A DNA stretch of 64,000 nucleotides from Paraburkholderia azotifigens (GCF_007995085.1 NZ_VOQS01000003.1:1364001-1428000); one strand, 5' to 3'; counted from the stretch's first letter, positions 50,115 to 59,824 are shown. A program made the numbers and translations. The notes: a model not told the origin generated them from the letters alone.

Positions 50115-51014
50115 TCAGGCCGCGCGCGTGCGGCGCATGAAGAGCCGCTGCGTCAAGCCGAATGCGACGAGGTTGCCCGCCACCACCAGCACGAGTCCGA
50201 TGACGGCGAGCGCCGACCATCGATAGCCTTCGAACACCGTCGACACGGCGAGCGCGACAAACGGGAACAGCACCGTGCAATACGCGGCACGCTCGGGCCC
50301 GATGCGTCCGACCAGCATCAGATACGCGGTGAAGCCGATCACCGAGCCGGGCACGGCAAGATAGACGAGCGCGCCGAGATAGCGCGCGTCCGTGTCGAGC
50401 GCGAACGGCAGGCCCGCAGCCAGGCTGCCGAGCGTCAGCACGCTCGCGCCGATCAACATTGCCCAGCTGTTGGTGACGACGGGATGCAGCCCCATCGACT
50501 GCATGCGGCTGGACAGCAGATTGCCCGCCGAAAAGCACATCGTGCCCGCGAATGCGACGGCAAGACCGAGCCACGCGGCGTGATCGCCGAGATGACCGGC
50601 CATCTGCTGCAGCGACAGACAGACGATGCCCGCGAGTCCGAGCACCGCGCCGACGATGGCCGTCGGCTGCAGCGGACGGCCCATGAACAGCCGGCCGTTG
50701 AGCGAGTTCAGCAGCGGCGCGGTCGAAAACACCACGGCCACGAGACCGCTCGGCACGACGCCTTCCGCGTAATAGAAGCACAGGAAATTCACGCAAAAGA
50801 GCGCGAGCCCCTGCGCCGCGAGGAAGCGCCACGCGGCGCGCGGCGGCCACACCGGGCGCCGCATGATTTTCAGCAGCGCGAACAGCACGATTGCGGCGAG
50901 CCAGAAACGGCACGCAATCGACACGGGTGCCGGCACGACACCGAGCTGCCACTTGATCGCGATCCAGGTCGTACCCCAGATCAGCACGGTCACAACATAA
51001 AGGAACAGATTCAT
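50115..51014 (-). CDS. EamA/DMT-family exporter
   Basis: A 299-residue inner-membrane protein with ten predicted membrane segments in two EamA repeats: FLYVVTVLIWGTTWIAIKWQ starts the first and WLGLAVAFAGTMCFSAGNLL the second. The family exports amino acids and other metabolites. The ATG at 51014 is chosen over one at 51032. The gene is divergent from an AraC regulator, 172 bp away, that may control it. Substrate unknown. Confidence 0.9.
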   Translation of the reverse strand: MNLFLYVVTVLIWGTTWIAIKWQLGVVPAPVSIACRFWLAAIVLFALLKIMRRPVWPPRAAWRFLAAQGLALFCVNFLCFYYAEGVVPSGLVAVVFSTAPLLNSLNGRLFMGRPLQPTAIVGAVLGLAGIVCLSLQQMAGHLGDHAAWLGLAVAFAGTMCFSAGNLLSSRMQSMGLHPVVTNSWAMLIGASVLTLGSLAAGLPFALDTDARYLGALVYLAVPGSVIGFTAYLMLVGRIGPERAAYCTVLFPFVALAVSTVFEGYRWSALAVIGLVLVVAGNLVAFGLTQRLFMRRTRAA

Positions 51015-51186
51015 AGCCAGAGCGCCACACAATACGGATCGCTTCGACTATGCGTCCACGCACGTCCGTTCGATTGTCCAGAATTGCGCACTTTTGGCAG
51101 ACCATCGGAAGCGCTGGTCATGCTGCACGTATACTCGATGTCATCGCATCGCCTTCCGAACACCGCTATCGCTTCACCCCATTCAC

Positions 51187-52104
51187 GTGAACACACCGTC
51201 CATCGCCACGACTGACCCGACCGATCCGCCGTTCGGCCTGCATTCGGTCTGCCAGACGTTGAACGAGTGCAATGCGACGCTCGACCGGTTCGCGTGGCTC
51301 GGCGATCAGCTCGCCGTCGCTATCTGGACGCGTGAAACCAAAGAAGCCGAAACGGTCTACGAGCAGCCCGGCCATCACACGCTGTCGTGCTATCTGGACG
51401 GCGGCTATCGGACGGAGCGTCAGAAGCTGCCCGGCCGCTATGGCGCGCCGAGCCGGCTGTGCGCGCTGCCGGGCGACCACGAATCGCGCTGGTGGGTACG
51501 CGGCCACATGCATTTCATGCATCTGTATTTCCTGCCCGAGCACTTCACGCAGCGCGCGATCCGCGAACTCGACCGCGAGCCGCGCGAACTGACGCTCGCC
51601 GACCGCACGTACTTCGAGGACGAGCGTATTGCGGCGCTCTGCCAGTCGCTTGCGAACGATGCGTGGGACGACGCCGACGGCCGTCTGCGTGCCAACGAAA
51701 CGTCGCATGAAATCCTGAGCCTGCTGTTGCGCTCGCAAGGCGTGAACCGCACGGACGCCGCGCTAAAGGGCGGGCTCGCCGTGGCGACGCGCCGCCGTCT
51801 GCGCGATTACATCGACCAGAATCTGACGCAGCCGTTGACGCTCGGCGAACTGGCTGCCGTCGCGAATCTGTCCGAATTCCATCTTGCGCGGATGTTCCGC
51901 ACGTCATTCGGTCTGCCGCCGCATGCCTGGATCGCGCAGCAACGGCTCGAACGCGCACGCATACTGCTGCGCACGACGGCCTTGCCGCTCATCGATATCG
52001 CCGCGCAATGCGGCTACGCGAACGCGAGCCACTTCAGCCACCGATTCCGCCAGGGCGTCGGCGTCACGCCGGCCGTCTATCGCCAGATACTGCGCGCCCG
52101 CTGA
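51187..52104 (+). CDS. AraC-family transcriptional regulator
   Basis: A 305-residue regulator. The C-terminal DNA-binding domain (about 205-303) has two helix-turn-helix parts: LTLGELAAVANLSEFHLARM and LIDIAAQCGYANASHFSHRF followed by VGVTPAVYRQ. The N-terminal domain is a cupin-like effector region (GHHTLSCYLDGGYRTER, MHFMHLYFLPEHF). The start at GTG 51187 avoids a low-complexity extension to 51094 that lies over the promoter. Divergent from the EamA exporter, which is the likeliest target. Confidence 0.88.
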   Translation: MNTPSIATTDPTDPPFGLHSVCQTLNECNATLDRFAWLGDQLAVAIWTRETKEAETVYEQPGHHTLSCYLDGGYRTERQKLPGRYGAPSRLCALPGDHESRWWVRGHMHFMHLYFLPEHFTQRAIRELDREPRELTLADRTYFEDERIAALCQSLANDAWDDADGRLRANETSHEILSLLLRSQGVNRTDAALKGGLAVATRRRLRDYIDQNLTQPLTLGELAAVANLSEFHLARMFRTSFGLPPHAWIAQQRLERARILLRTTALPLIDIAAQCGYANASHFSHRFRQGVGVTPAVYRQILRAR

Positions 52105-52310
52105 GTCTTCGCGCGCACGCCACGTCTCTCGTGGCGTACTCTGCCTTTCAGTTACCCATGCTTTGCCGTGCCGCGCATTCACGCAATTTTGCGTCGCTAG
52201 CGTGTTTTGTCTATTTGAGACAATTGGTCTACACTCGACAGCAATCGATCTGCGCCGCGAACGTCTGACAGCCGCGCCAATACCACTGCTTTCACTTGAG
52301 GACAGAACTC

Positions 52311-53435
52311 ATGCAAATCAGGGAATTCGGAGTTGAACGCTGGATGGATCTCTACGAGAACCGTTGCGAATTGAATCTTGCGGAAACGTGTGTCGAGTCG
52401 CTGACGGTGGGCGAACTGCTGAAGATTGCGGGCAAGGAAGACGCGCTGCTCGGCGAGATTCTGCCGATGAAGCTGACGTATGGCGCGATCGACGGCACTG
52501 AACGGCTGCGCAGCAACGTCGCGTCGCTGTATGAAAAGCAGACGGTGCCTAACGTGCTGATCACGCACGGCGCGATTAGCGCGAACGCGCTGGTCTACGA
52601 AACGCTCGTCGAGCCGGGCGATCATGTGATTTCCGTGCTGCCCACTTATCAGCAGCATTATTCGATTCCCGAGAGTTACGGCGCGAACGTCGAGATTCTG
52701 CGTTTGCGCGAGGAGAACGCATTCCTGCCGGATCTCGACGAACTGAAGCGCATGGTGAAGGCGACTACGCGTGTCATCGCGATCAACAACCCGAACAATC
52801 CGACGGGCTCCTTGATGGACCGTGCGTTTCTCGAGCAGATTGCGCAAATCGCGCGTTCATGCGGCGCGTATGTGCTGAGTGACGAGGTGTATCGCGGTAC
52901 GGATCAGGAAGGTACTGGATTTACAGCATCGATTGCGGACGTGTACGAAAAGGGCATTAGCACGGGCAGCATGTCGAAGACCTGGTCGCTTGCGGGCTTG
53001 CGCGTGGGCTGGATCGTCGCGCCTGTCGAACTGATTCATCGCGTGCAGATTCATCGTGACTACAACACGATTAGTGTTGGGATGTTAAATGATCTGCTTG
53101 CGTCGATTGCGCTGGAAAATCGCAAGGCGATTCTTGAACGCAATCACGGGATTTTGAGGAGCAACCTTGCGGTGCTCGATGCGTGGATTGCCAAGGAGCC
53201 TTTGCTTTCTTATGTGAAGCCACGGTCGGGAACGACTGCTCTTGTGCGCGTTGATGTCGATATGCCTTCGCGCGAGTTTTGTGTTTCTTTGCTTGAGAAG
53301 ACCGGGGTCATGTTTACGCCTGGCAGCGCGCTTGATGTCGAAGGTTATGTTCGGATTGGGTACACGAATAGTCGTGATGTTTTGGTTCGAGGTCTCGAAC
53401 GGGTTTCTGGATATCTGCGCGATATTGCGCGTTAG
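52311..53435 (+). CDS. PLP-dependent aminotransferase, class I/II
   Basis: A 374-residue fold-type I enzyme. The PLP lysine is in STGSMSKTWSLAGLRVGW (about residue 227) and the Asn/Asp motifs are NNPNNPTGSL and YVLSDEVYRG. The N-terminus (FGVERWMDLYENRCELNLAE) resembles the branch that includes capreomycidine synthase-like and other aminotransferases of unknown substrate. ATG at 52311 has GAGGA upstream and is chosen over a TTG at 52296. The last third uses more T-ending codons than the first, as in the genes preceding elements A and B. It ends directly at element C. Confidence 0.88.
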   Translation: MQIREFGVERWMDLYENRCELNLAETCVESLTVGELLKIAGKEDALLGEILPMKLTYGAIDGTERLRSNVASLYEKQTVPNVLITHGAISANALVYETLVEPGDHVISVLPTYQQHYSIPESYGANVEILRLREENAFLPDLDELKRMVKATTRVIAINNPNNPTGSLMDRAFLEQIAQIARSCGAYVLSDEVYRGTDQEGTGFTASIADVYEKGISTGSMSKTWSLAGLRVGWIVAPVELIHRVQIHRDYNTISVGMLNDLLASIALENRKAILERNHGILRSNLAVLDAWIAKEPLLSYVKPRSGTTALVRVDVDMPSREFCVSLLEKTGVMFTPGSALDVEGYVRIGYTNSRDVLVRGLERVSGYLRDIAR

Positions 53436-54047
53436 TTTTTGGTTTTTCGTTTTTCGTTTTTGGTTTTTGGTTTTTGCTTTTCGCTGGCATCCGCGAATTC
53501 ATATCCGTGCTTCAGGCGTCGCCCCTGTGCGGGGCAGCACCTACTTTTCTTTGCAGCGGCAAAGAAAAGTAGGCAAAAGAAAGCCGCTCACCCCGCCAAT
53601 CCTTGTATTTGCCTGCGGGCCCCCCACGGGTCCCGCACTTCAGGCGGCATCACGCTATTTGTCGATGGTTGCCAGCGCCTCTAACAAGCGCCTCACCCTC
53701 TCCAATCTCTCATAGCACAGCCAGCGGCAGCGATCCGTCTGCGCGGCCCAGGTGGCAAACGGTGTGTAGGTCCTCGCACCTTACGCGTTCGCGCTTCTAC
53801 GACACCGATCCCGCTTTTCAGTCCGGAGTGGTGCATTTCCGTCGCGACAGCCTACACACCGTTTGCCACCTGGGCGGCCGTGGACTTCCTGGTAACGCGG
53901 TCCGTGACGCGGGCATGCGAAGCGGGTGAGGCGTGAGTTAGCACGCTGGCAACGGACGTAAGACAGTGCGATGCCGTGTGGAGTGCGGGACCCGTGGGGG
54001 GCCCGCAGGCAGCCACTAGTACTGGCGGTGTTAGCCCGCTTTCTTTG
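53436..54047. repeat. Long-palindrome repeat element, copy C, left part
   Basis: This copy has the orientation of A. A T-rich left edge (GTTTTTCG/GTTTTTGG runs) is followed by GCATCCGCGAATTC, the CTACTTTTC-type arm hairpin (53540-53572), GCGGGCCCCCCACGGGTCCC (53617), GGTGGCAAACGGTGTGTAG (53751-53769) and its complement GTTTGCCACC (53864-53873), then the right arm to GCTTTCTTTG, where the IS begins after CTTA. The element continues at 55232. Sequence identity to A and B is high in the conserved blocks and lower between them. Confidence 0.85.
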
Positions 54048-54051
54048 CTTA
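54048..54051. repeat. Target-site duplication CTTA (left) of the IS5-family element
   Basis: CTTA here and at 55228-55231 flank the IS. In copy A the uninterrupted sequence reads TTTGCTTACTTTC at the matching place, so a single CTTA was duplicated on insertion. Confidence 0.9.
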
Positions 54052-55227
54052 GGAAGGTCTGAACAACCCGTTTTCTGCCTGGGATCTTTAACTGGCACGC
54101 GCGCAGTGGAATTCGCGTCCTCATTCACGCTGTGTTGAACCGATGCCGGTCGCATCTTGCGCATGGACGCTGCGCCTTTGGGGGGCGTCTTCGCCCTTCA
54201 TTTCGCTTTACCGAGCACCCCGCGAGCCAGCCAGAGATTGATCAGCGCGAACTGCGTTTCGATCTGCGCCGTGTTTTTCGCCAGTCCCCGATACCGCGCC
54301 TTCAGATAGCCGAACTGACATTTGAGCACCCGAAACGGGTGCTCAACCTTCGCCCGCACGCCCGCCTTGAGCCGCTCGACTTTCTCGTAGATTCTGTCCA
54401 GCCGCTTGCTTTTGTCCAGCTTTCTTCGCTTGCTCGGCCTCATCGCCACGTGCCACTGGACCGCCCCCGTTTCGCCCCGCTTCTCGATGCCCACGTAGCC
54501 CGCATCGGCAAACGCAACCTGCTCGTCGCCGTGCAACAGTTCATGCGCCACCGTGACGTCGTGAACATTCGCCGGCGTGCACTTCACGGTATGCACCAGC
54601 CCCGACTCCACATCGACTCCGATGTGCGCCTTCATACCGAAGTACCAGCTACCGCCCTTTTGCGTCTGGCTCATCTCGGGGTCTCGCGTGCCAGCCTTCT
54701 TCGTCGAACTGGGTGCCGAAATCAGCGTTGCGTCGACCGCCGAGCCCACCTTGAGCATCAGGCCCTTCGCCTGCAGGATCTCGTTGACCGTCGCCAGCAT
54801 TCTGGCCGACAGCTCATGGGCCTCAAGCAGGTGCCGGAATCGCAGGATCGTGCTCTCGTCAGGCAGCCGCGTCATACCCGTGCCCAGCAGCGCGAACTCC
54901 CGGTACAGCGGGATGTCGTGCAGCGCCTCCTCCATCGCCGGGTCCGAGAGACTGAACCATTGTTGCAGGAAGTGAATGCGAAGCATCGTCTGGATCGGAA
55001 ACGGCGGGCGGCCAGTCTTGCCTTTCGGATAGTGCGGTTCGATGAGCGCAATCAGCTTCTGCCACGGCACCACGCGCGTCATCTCATCGAGAAACTCGCG
55101 CTTACGGGTGCGCTTCGTCGACAGATCCAGACCAAGACCAAGTTGTGTCATCACGCCACTCCATGAATTCTCCTGATCCCAGGATAGTCCAAGCTCACGT
55201 CAATGCCAGGACTTTTGCAGAGATTCC
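54052..55227 (-). mobile_element. IS5-family insertion sequence, complete (1176 bp), inserted in element C
   Basis: The imperfect terminal inverted repeats start GGAAGGTCTGAACAACCCG (left) and, read inward on the minus strand, GGAATCTCTGCAAAAGTCC (right), 12 of 19 matching. A 4-bp target duplication (CTTA) and an intact 317-residue DDE transposase show a complete, possibly active element of the IS5 group. The transposase is on the minus strand. Confidence 0.93.
54198..55151 (-). CDS. IS5-family DDE transposase
   Basis: A 317-residue transposase. The DDE residues are visible as Asp in GSAVDATLISAPSSTKKAG, Asp in VAFADAGYVGIEKRGE and Glu in VRAKVEHPFRVLKCQFGY, the last in the Y-x2-R-x3-E-x6-K-like pattern of the IS4/IS5 superfamily. 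The N-terminus (RTRKREFLDEMTRVVPWQKL) and RPPFPIQTMLRIHFLQQWFS match the IS5 group proper. ATG at 55151 is used; a GTG precedes it. No frameshift or stop is seen. Confidence 0.95.
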   Translation of the reverse strand: MTQLGLGLDLSTKRTRKREFLDEMTRVVPWQKLIALIEPHYPKGKTGRPPFPIQTMLRIHFLQQWFSLSDPAMEEALHDIPLYREFALLGTGMTRLPDESTILRFRHLLEAHELSARMLATVNEILQAKGLMLKVGSAVDATLISAPSSTKKAGTRDPEMSQTQKGGSWYFGMKAHIGVDVESGLVHTVKCTPANVHDVTVAHELLHGDEQVAFADAGYVGIEKRGETGAVQWHVAMRPSKRRKLDKSKRLDRIYEKVERLKAGVRAKVEHPFRVLKCQFGYLKARYRGLAKNTAQIETQFALINLWLARGVLGKAK

Positions 55228-55231
55228 CTTA
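55228..55231. repeat. Target-site duplication CTTA (right)
   Basis: Second copy of the CTTA duplication, joining the IS to the interrupted arm of element C, which resumes with CTTTCTTTGCGGCGGCAAAG. Confidence 0.9.
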
Positions 55232-55392
55232 CTTTCTTTGCGGCGGCAAAGAAAGTAAGTGCCGCCCCGCACAGGGGCAACGCGTGAGGCACCGATACGA
55301 ATTCGCGGATGCCAGCGCAGCAAAAACCAAAAACCAAAAAACGAAAAAACCGAAAAATCAAATAATGGCGACTGCGTCGCAGACAAAAAACC
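55232..55392. repeat. Long-palindrome repeat element, copy C, right part
   Basis: It completes the right arm of copy C: the TTACTTTC-type hairpin, GCCGCCCCGCACAGGGGC, CGAATTCGCGGATGCCAGCG, a purine-rich A/C tract and the terminal GCGACTGCGTCGCAGAC followed by AAAAAA. It ends on the base before the stop codon of the thioesterase gene (55393-55395). Confidence 0.85.
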
Positions 55393-55818
55393 TCACTCCT
55401 GCTCAACCCCATCCCCAATCCGATTAATAGTCCCCTGCGCGACGGCGATAAGCCGTTCCCTATCCCCATCGGTGACAAAGACATCGCACTGACAAGTCGC
55501 CTGCTGGCGAGCAACATAAACCACTTCGGCGCGAGCCATCAGCACCCCGTTCACAGCCGGCCGCAGATAGTTGATCTTGTATTCACCCGTCACGACTCTT
55601 GGCCCAAGCGCAAGAGCACCCGCAAAGGTCAGCGCATTGTCGGCGAGATAGCTGATCACCCCGCCATGCACGAAGCCATGCTGTTGCCGCAACTCGTCGC
55701 GGATCGGCAGACACAGCGTCAGCTCGTTCGCGCCCACATACATCAACTCCGTGCCGAGCAACACGCTGAACGGCTGGGCGTGCAACGCGCCACGCGCCCG
55801 GTCGAGTAGATCTGTCAT
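55393..55818 (-). CDS. PaaI-type hotdog-fold acyl-CoA thioesterase
   Basis: A 141-residue hotdog protein. The motif QQHGFVHGGVISYLADNALT (about residues 45-64) is the HGG-containing catalytic helix of the PaaI/YdiI family, which hydrolyses acyl- or hydroxyphenylacetyl-CoA. The rest of the fold (EYKINYLRPAVNGVLMARAE and RERLIAVAQGTINRI) is intact. Substrate unknown. It is convergent with the aminotransferase gene, separated only by element C and its IS. Confidence 0.88.
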   Translation of the reverse strand: MTDLLDRARGALHAQPFSVLLGTELMYVGANELTLCLPIRDELRQQHGFVHGGVISYLADNALTFAGALALGPRVVTGEYKINYLRPAVNGVLMARAEVVYVARQQATCQCDVFVTDGDRERLIAVAQGTINRIGDGVEQE

Positions 55819-55989
55819 CGTCGTTCCTTCGGGTGCAGCCCGCGTGCCGATGTCCCCACTCTAGGAAGCGCTCATGCGGCACGTCAAGGGAATTCGAAGC
55901 ATCGCGCACCGATTATTGTGCAAAACGACGCAAACGCCGTGCGTAAGCCTCCGAAATGCTTACACGTCAGGAATTTTCTCGTTCGACGC

Positions 55990-56017
55990 TCAAGCTGCCC
56001 CAAAGCACTGCCGTAAA
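55990..56017 (+). promoter_or_regulatory. Candidate sigma-28 promoter of the chemoreceptor
   Basis: TCAAG followed by 15 bases and GCCGTAAA resembles the sigma-28 consensus (TAAA/TCAAG and GCCGATAA), with 6 of 8 matches in the -10. It ends 51 bp upstream of the receptor start codon, the same distance as the clearer site before the Aer-like gene. Confidence 0.45.
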
Positions 56018-56068
56018 CCCGGGTGCATGCCCGTCCTCCTTCAGCAATTCAGCAATTCAGGTGTCTCG

Positions 56069-57679
56069 ATGTTCAGCAAGATCAAAGTCGCTTCCGGCTT
56101 GTTATGCGTTCTAGCCGCGTTCTGTATTTTCCAGCTGGTGACGGAGGGGCTCGGTTTCTGGTCGATGACCCGCACGCACGACGACGTGCAGGACCTCGCG
56201 AACGTCGCGCTGCGTCAGGTCAATGCCGTCAATGAGACGACGCAGAACCTGATGGACGCGCGTATCAACCTGTCGCGCGCCGGCACGCGGATGGTGCGCG
56301 GCGGTACCGTACCGACCGAAATGGTCCAGCACGCGCGCGAGCAGCTCGCCGCCGCAGACCGCTCGTTCACGGCGTTCATGAACGCCCCCAAACTCAACGA
56401 CGAAAACAGCGCGCGCGCTGCCGCGCTCAACGAGAAGTACCAGAAAATCCACACGGCGCTCGGCGAACTGGCGCAATACCTCGACGCCGGCAACATCCAG
56501 GCGTTCCTCGATCAGCCCACGCAAGGCATGCAGGACGCATATCTGGCGGAACTGCACACCTTTACGCAATTCGGCGATGCAACGGGCCGTGAGTCGCTCG
56601 ATTCGATCGACGCGCATCAGACGCTGTTCCGCTCGGTCGGCATCGTGATCATCGCGCTGCTGCTGGCGGGTACGGCGGGCGTGTACGTGGCGCTGCGGCG
56701 CGGCGTCGTGGGGCCGCTGGAAGAAGCGGGCCGCCATTTCGAGCGCATCGCGCAAGGCCGTCTGAACCAGCCGATCGAAGAGCGCGGCACGAACGAAATC
56801 GGCCGTCTGTTCTCGGGTCTGTCGGTGATGCAGGCGAGCGTCGCGCGCACTGTGAAGACCGTGCGCGAAGCGGCGGATTCGATCTACATCGGCGCCGACG
56901 AAATCGCCACGGGCAACGCCGATCTGTCGGCGCGCACCGAAAATCAGGCCGCGTCGCTCGAAGAAACGGCATCGAGCATGGAAGAACTGACGGCAACGGT
57001 GCGCCAGAATGCGGACCACGCGCGCGAAGCGAACGCGCTGGCCGAGACGGCACTCGATGCAACGTCGCACGGCAGCAATGTCGTCAACCAGGTCGTCTCG
57101 AAGATGCAGGGCATCGCGCAGAGTTCGGATCGCATTGCCGAAATCATCACGGTGATCGACGGAATCGCCTTCCAGACCAACATCCTCGCGTTGAACGCGG
57201 CCGTCGAAGCGGCGCGCGCAGGCGAGCAGGGACGCGGCTTTGCCGTGGTCGCAGGCGAAGTGCGCGGGCTCGCGCAGCGCAGCGCGCAGTCGGCGAAGGA
57301 AATCAAGGAGCTGATCAGCGAATCGGTCGCCGAAATTCAGGGCGGCTCGGTGCTGGTCGAGCGTGCCGGCGAAGCGATGCGCAACGTATCGGATTCGATT
57401 TCGCGCGTCACGCAGATGATGGCCGAGATCAGCGCGTCGTCGCTGGAGCAGAGCACGGGCATCGAGCAGGTCAATCAGGCCGTCGTGCAGATGGACGAGA
57501 TGACGCAGCAGAACGCGGCGCTCGTCGAGGAAGCCGCGGCGGCAGCGTCGTCGCTGCATCAGCAGACGCGCCAGCTGAAGGACGCCGTCTCGTCGTTCGA
57601 GATTTCCGATGTCGTGCTGAACTCGCATCGTGCGCGCGCCGCGCTGCAGCCTGCGATGGGTGCGCCGCTGACGGTCTGA
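56069..57679 (+). CDS. Methyl-accepting chemotaxis protein, Tar/Tsr type
   Basis: A 536-residue chemoreceptor. A first membrane helix ([18 protein letters not shown]), a periplasmic four-helix ligand domain (about 30-185), a second helix ([20 protein letters not shown]), HAMP (about 210-262) and a signalling domain with tip [20 protein letters not shown] follow the Tar layout; the methylation helices [18 protein letters not shown] and [20 protein letters not shown] are present. The C-terminus has no NWETF-type pentapeptide. The ATG at 56069 gives a normal N-terminus; an in-frame extension to 55874 has no coding character. Ligand unknown. A bidirectional terminator follows. Confidence 0.92.
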   Translation: MFSKIKVASGLLCVLAAFCIFQLVTEGLGFWSMTRTHDDVQDLANVALRQVNAVNETTQNLMDARINLSRAGTRMVRGGTVPTEMVQHAREQLAAADRSFTAFMNAPKLNDENSARAAALNEKYQKIHTALGELAQYLDAGNIQAFLDQPTQGMQDAYLAELHTFTQFGDATGRESLDSIDAHQTLFRSVGIVIIALLLAGTAGVYVALRRGVVGPLEEAGRHFERIAQGRLNQPIEERGTNEIGRLFSGLSVMQASVARTVKTVREAADSIYIGADEIATGNADLSARTENQAASLEETASSMEELTATVRQNADHAREANALAETALDATSHGSNVVNQVVSKMQGIAQSSDRIAEIITVIDGIAFQTNILALNAAVEAARAGEQGRGFAVVAGEVRGLAQRSAQSAKEIKELISESVAEIQGGSVLVERAGEAMRNVSDSISRVTQMMAEISASSLEQSTGIEQVNQAVVQMDEMTQQNAALVEEAAAAASSLHQQTRQLKDAVSSFEISDVVLNSHRARAALQPAMGAPLTV

Positions 57680-57707
57680 CGGGCGGCATCGCGCAGAAAC
57701 CCACATG

Positions 57708-57745
57708 AAAAAGCCCGCGAAGCGACATGCTTCGCGGGCTTTCGT
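57708..57745. terminator. Bidirectional rho-independent terminator
   Basis: AAAGCCCGCGAAGC and GCTTCGCGGGCTTT form a 14-bp perfect stem with a 5-base loop, with A's on the left and T-rich sequence on the right. It serves the convergent chemoreceptor and AGE-family genes. Confidence 0.9.
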
Positions 57746-57769
57746 CTTTCTGCGCGCCGTTGCGTCCGG

Positions 57770-58870
57770 TCAGGCTCCGGGCAACGCTGCGTAAGCGGTC
57801 GCGAGATGATACGGCGTCGTCGACGGCATGTCTTCGCGCGAGACTTCGCCCGTTTGTGTCTTGCTTTCGACCCAGCCTTGCGCGTTCAGAAAGCGCGTCC
57901 GGAACCGTTCGATCTGCTGCGGCAGCACGGCGCGCACGGCAGCGTCGTTGTGCACGGCCAGCGCGCGCAGATACTCCGTCTGCGCCCAGATGCGCTGCGT
58001 TGAATCCTTGACGTCGCCCGCTTCGTCGAGTGCCGCATGCACGCCGCCCGTCGCGGCGTCGATGCCTCGTTCATGCGCGAACATGAATGCTCGGGCAAGC
58101 GCGTCGCGCAGACCCGAACCGGCAAGCACGTCGCCCGCCTGCTGCACGAGCCAGAACCATTCGAACTGATGACCCGGCTCGAGCCGGTTGTCCGCGCTGC
58201 CTACGGGCAGTTCGGCGATGCAGCCCGTCGGTTCATGCACGAATGTGCGCGCGATTGCAGTGCCGAGCTTGGCGAGCGCGGTATCGAAAGCGGCATCGCC
58301 CGTGGCCGCGCGCGCTGCGAGCCAGGCCTCCGTCAGATGCATCAGCGGGTTTTGCAAGGGCATGCCGCCCGTTGTCGAAAAATCGGCGGCGAGGGCAGCG
58401 TGCAGCAAGCCCTGGCCGGCGGCAAAGCGGTCTTCGATCAGCGACGACGCCTCGTGCACGATGCGCAACGCATCGCCATCGCCCGAGCGCGCGCCGTACT
58501 CGGCGCACGCGAACACGACGAATGCGTGCGTGTACAGATCCTTGGTGGTGTCGAGCGGTAAGCCGTGTGCGTCTACGCTGTAGAACCACCCGCCATGCGT
58601 GCTGTCCCGGAACAGACGGTTCAGCGACTCGAACAGACGCCGCGCATGCTGCATCTCGCCTGCGAGCGCGAAGACGAACATCTGCCGGGCGCAGGCCATC
58701 GCGCGATAGCGGGCGGCGGGCAGCGGCGTGCGTCCGTCGGCGCCGACGGCTTCATACGGCAGTCCGAGCGCCGCGTTGAACCCCGGTCCGCGCCAGATCG
58801 GCAGGATGACGCGCGCAAAGTGGTCGCGCAGCGCAGCTGCAAGTTCAGGCGTAGTGGCGGTTGCGTTCAT
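57770..58870 (-). CDS. AGE-family sugar epimerase/isomerase (mannose isomerase-like)
   Basis: A 366-residue (alpha/alpha)6-barrel enzyme. The three catalytic-type His are in LQNPLMHLTEAWLAA (about 176), RLEPGHQFEWFWLVQQ (about 242) and STTPYHLATAY (about 356), with DTTKDLYTHAFVVFACA and RIWAQTEYLRAL as further family motifs. The family includes N-acylglucosamine 2-epimerase, mannose isomerase and YihS-type aldose-ketose isomerases. Length (about 370-400 typical) and lack of a nucleotide-binding extension favour a mannose/aldose isomerase. Single gene. Confidence 0.85.
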   Translation of the reverse strand: MNATATTPELAAALRDHFARVILPIWRGPGFNAALGLPYEAVGADGRTPLPAARYRAMACARQMFVFALAGEMQHARRLFESLNRLFRDSTHGGWFYSVDAHGLPLDTTKDLYTHAFVVFACAEYGARSGDGDALRIVHEASSLIEDRFAAGQGLLHAALAADFSTTGGMPLQNPLMHLTEAWLAARAATGDAAFDTALAKLGTAIARTFVHEPTGCIAELPVGSADNRLEPGHQFEWFWLVQQAGDVLAGSGLRDALARAFMFAHERGIDAATGGVHAALDEAGDVKDSTQRIWAQTEYLRALAVHNDAAVRAVLPQQIERFRTRFLNAQGWVESKTQTGEVSREDMPSTTPYHLATAYAALPGA

Positions 58871-59002
58871 GGTGCGGACGTCGAAAGAAGGATGAATGGC
58901 GCACGCGCCGGGCTTTCAGCATAAGGCAATCCGCGTACACCGGGCATCGCTGCCGAAGCCCCGTAAGGCAACGTGAATCGGCGACATCACGGGGAGAACG
59001 AT

Positions 59003-59689
59003 TTGATCACCAATATGGAACTCATTTCCCGGCTCGTGCTCGCGGCGGTGCCCGGCAGCGTGATCGGCTTCGAACGCGAGCGGCTTTCGTGGGCCGCGGG
59101 ACTGCGCACGCATATGCTCGTGTGCGTCGGCTCGGCGCTGATCATGATCGTGTCGGCATTCGGCTTTGCCGATGTGCCCGGCACCGATCACGTCGTGCTG
59201 GACCCGTCGCGGGTCGCCGCGCAGGTCGTGTCCGGCATCGGCTTTCTCGGCGCCGGCTCGATCCTGTTGCGCGGCGAGATCATCCGCGGCCTGACGACAG
59301 CCGCGAGCCTCTGGTCCGTCGCTGCCGTCGGGCTGGCCGTTGGCGGCGGATTGTACACCGCGTCGATTGCCGCGACGATCATCGTGCGGATCATCCTGGC
59401 CGGGATCAAACCGATCGAGAAGCGCTTCATCACGGTCAAGCAACGGCGCCAGCTGACGCTGCTGGTCGAGCGCGGCGCGATGACGTTCCATTCGCTGCAC
59501 GAAGCGCTCGGCCCGGCGAGCCCGCGCGTCAAGCAGTTCGTGATGCAGCAGAGCGACGACGATCCGCAGATGGATGAGGTGATGATCACGCTGCACCGTG
59601 TGTCGTCGCTGGAAATCAAGGCGATTTGCGAGCAGTTGCGCGCGCTGCCGGGCGTGAAGGAGTTTCGGGACAACGGGGAACCGGCGTGA
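59003..59689 (+). CDS. MgtC/SapB-family membrane protein
   Basis: A 228-residue inner-membrane protein. The N-terminal MgtC domain (about 1-125) has SRLVLAAVPGSVIGFERERL, GLRTHMLVCVGSALIMI and GIGFLGAGSILLRGEIIRGL, TTAASLWSVAAVGLAVGGG, the conserved family blocks, and a C-terminal ACT-like soluble domain follows (about 140-228). MgtC members act in magnesium limitation and virulence, often by inhibiting ATP synthase. TTG at 59003 with GGGGAG six bases upstream is used; ATG at 59015 is an alternative. Single gene. Confidence 0.88.
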   Translation: MITNMELISRLVLAAVPGSVIGFERERLSWAAGLRTHMLVCVGSALIMIVSAFGFADVPGTDHVVLDPSRVAAQVVSGIGFLGAGSILLRGEIIRGLTTAASLWSVAAVGLAVGGGLYTASIAATIIVRIILAGIKPIEKRFITVKQRRQLTLLVERGAMTFHSLHEALGPASPRVKQFVMQQSDDDPQMDEVMITLHRVSSLEIKAICEQLRALPGVKEFRDNGEPA

Positions 59690-59824
59690 AAAGCCGTCTG
59701 GGGCCGCTCCGCTCGTTTCTGTGTCCCTCTTTGCGTGAGACAATGCCGGCTCTAGAAAAACACCGATGGCAGTGGTGACGGCCGCCCTGACAGGCGACGA
59801 ACGCTGCGTTCCCGCTTTTCCTAC

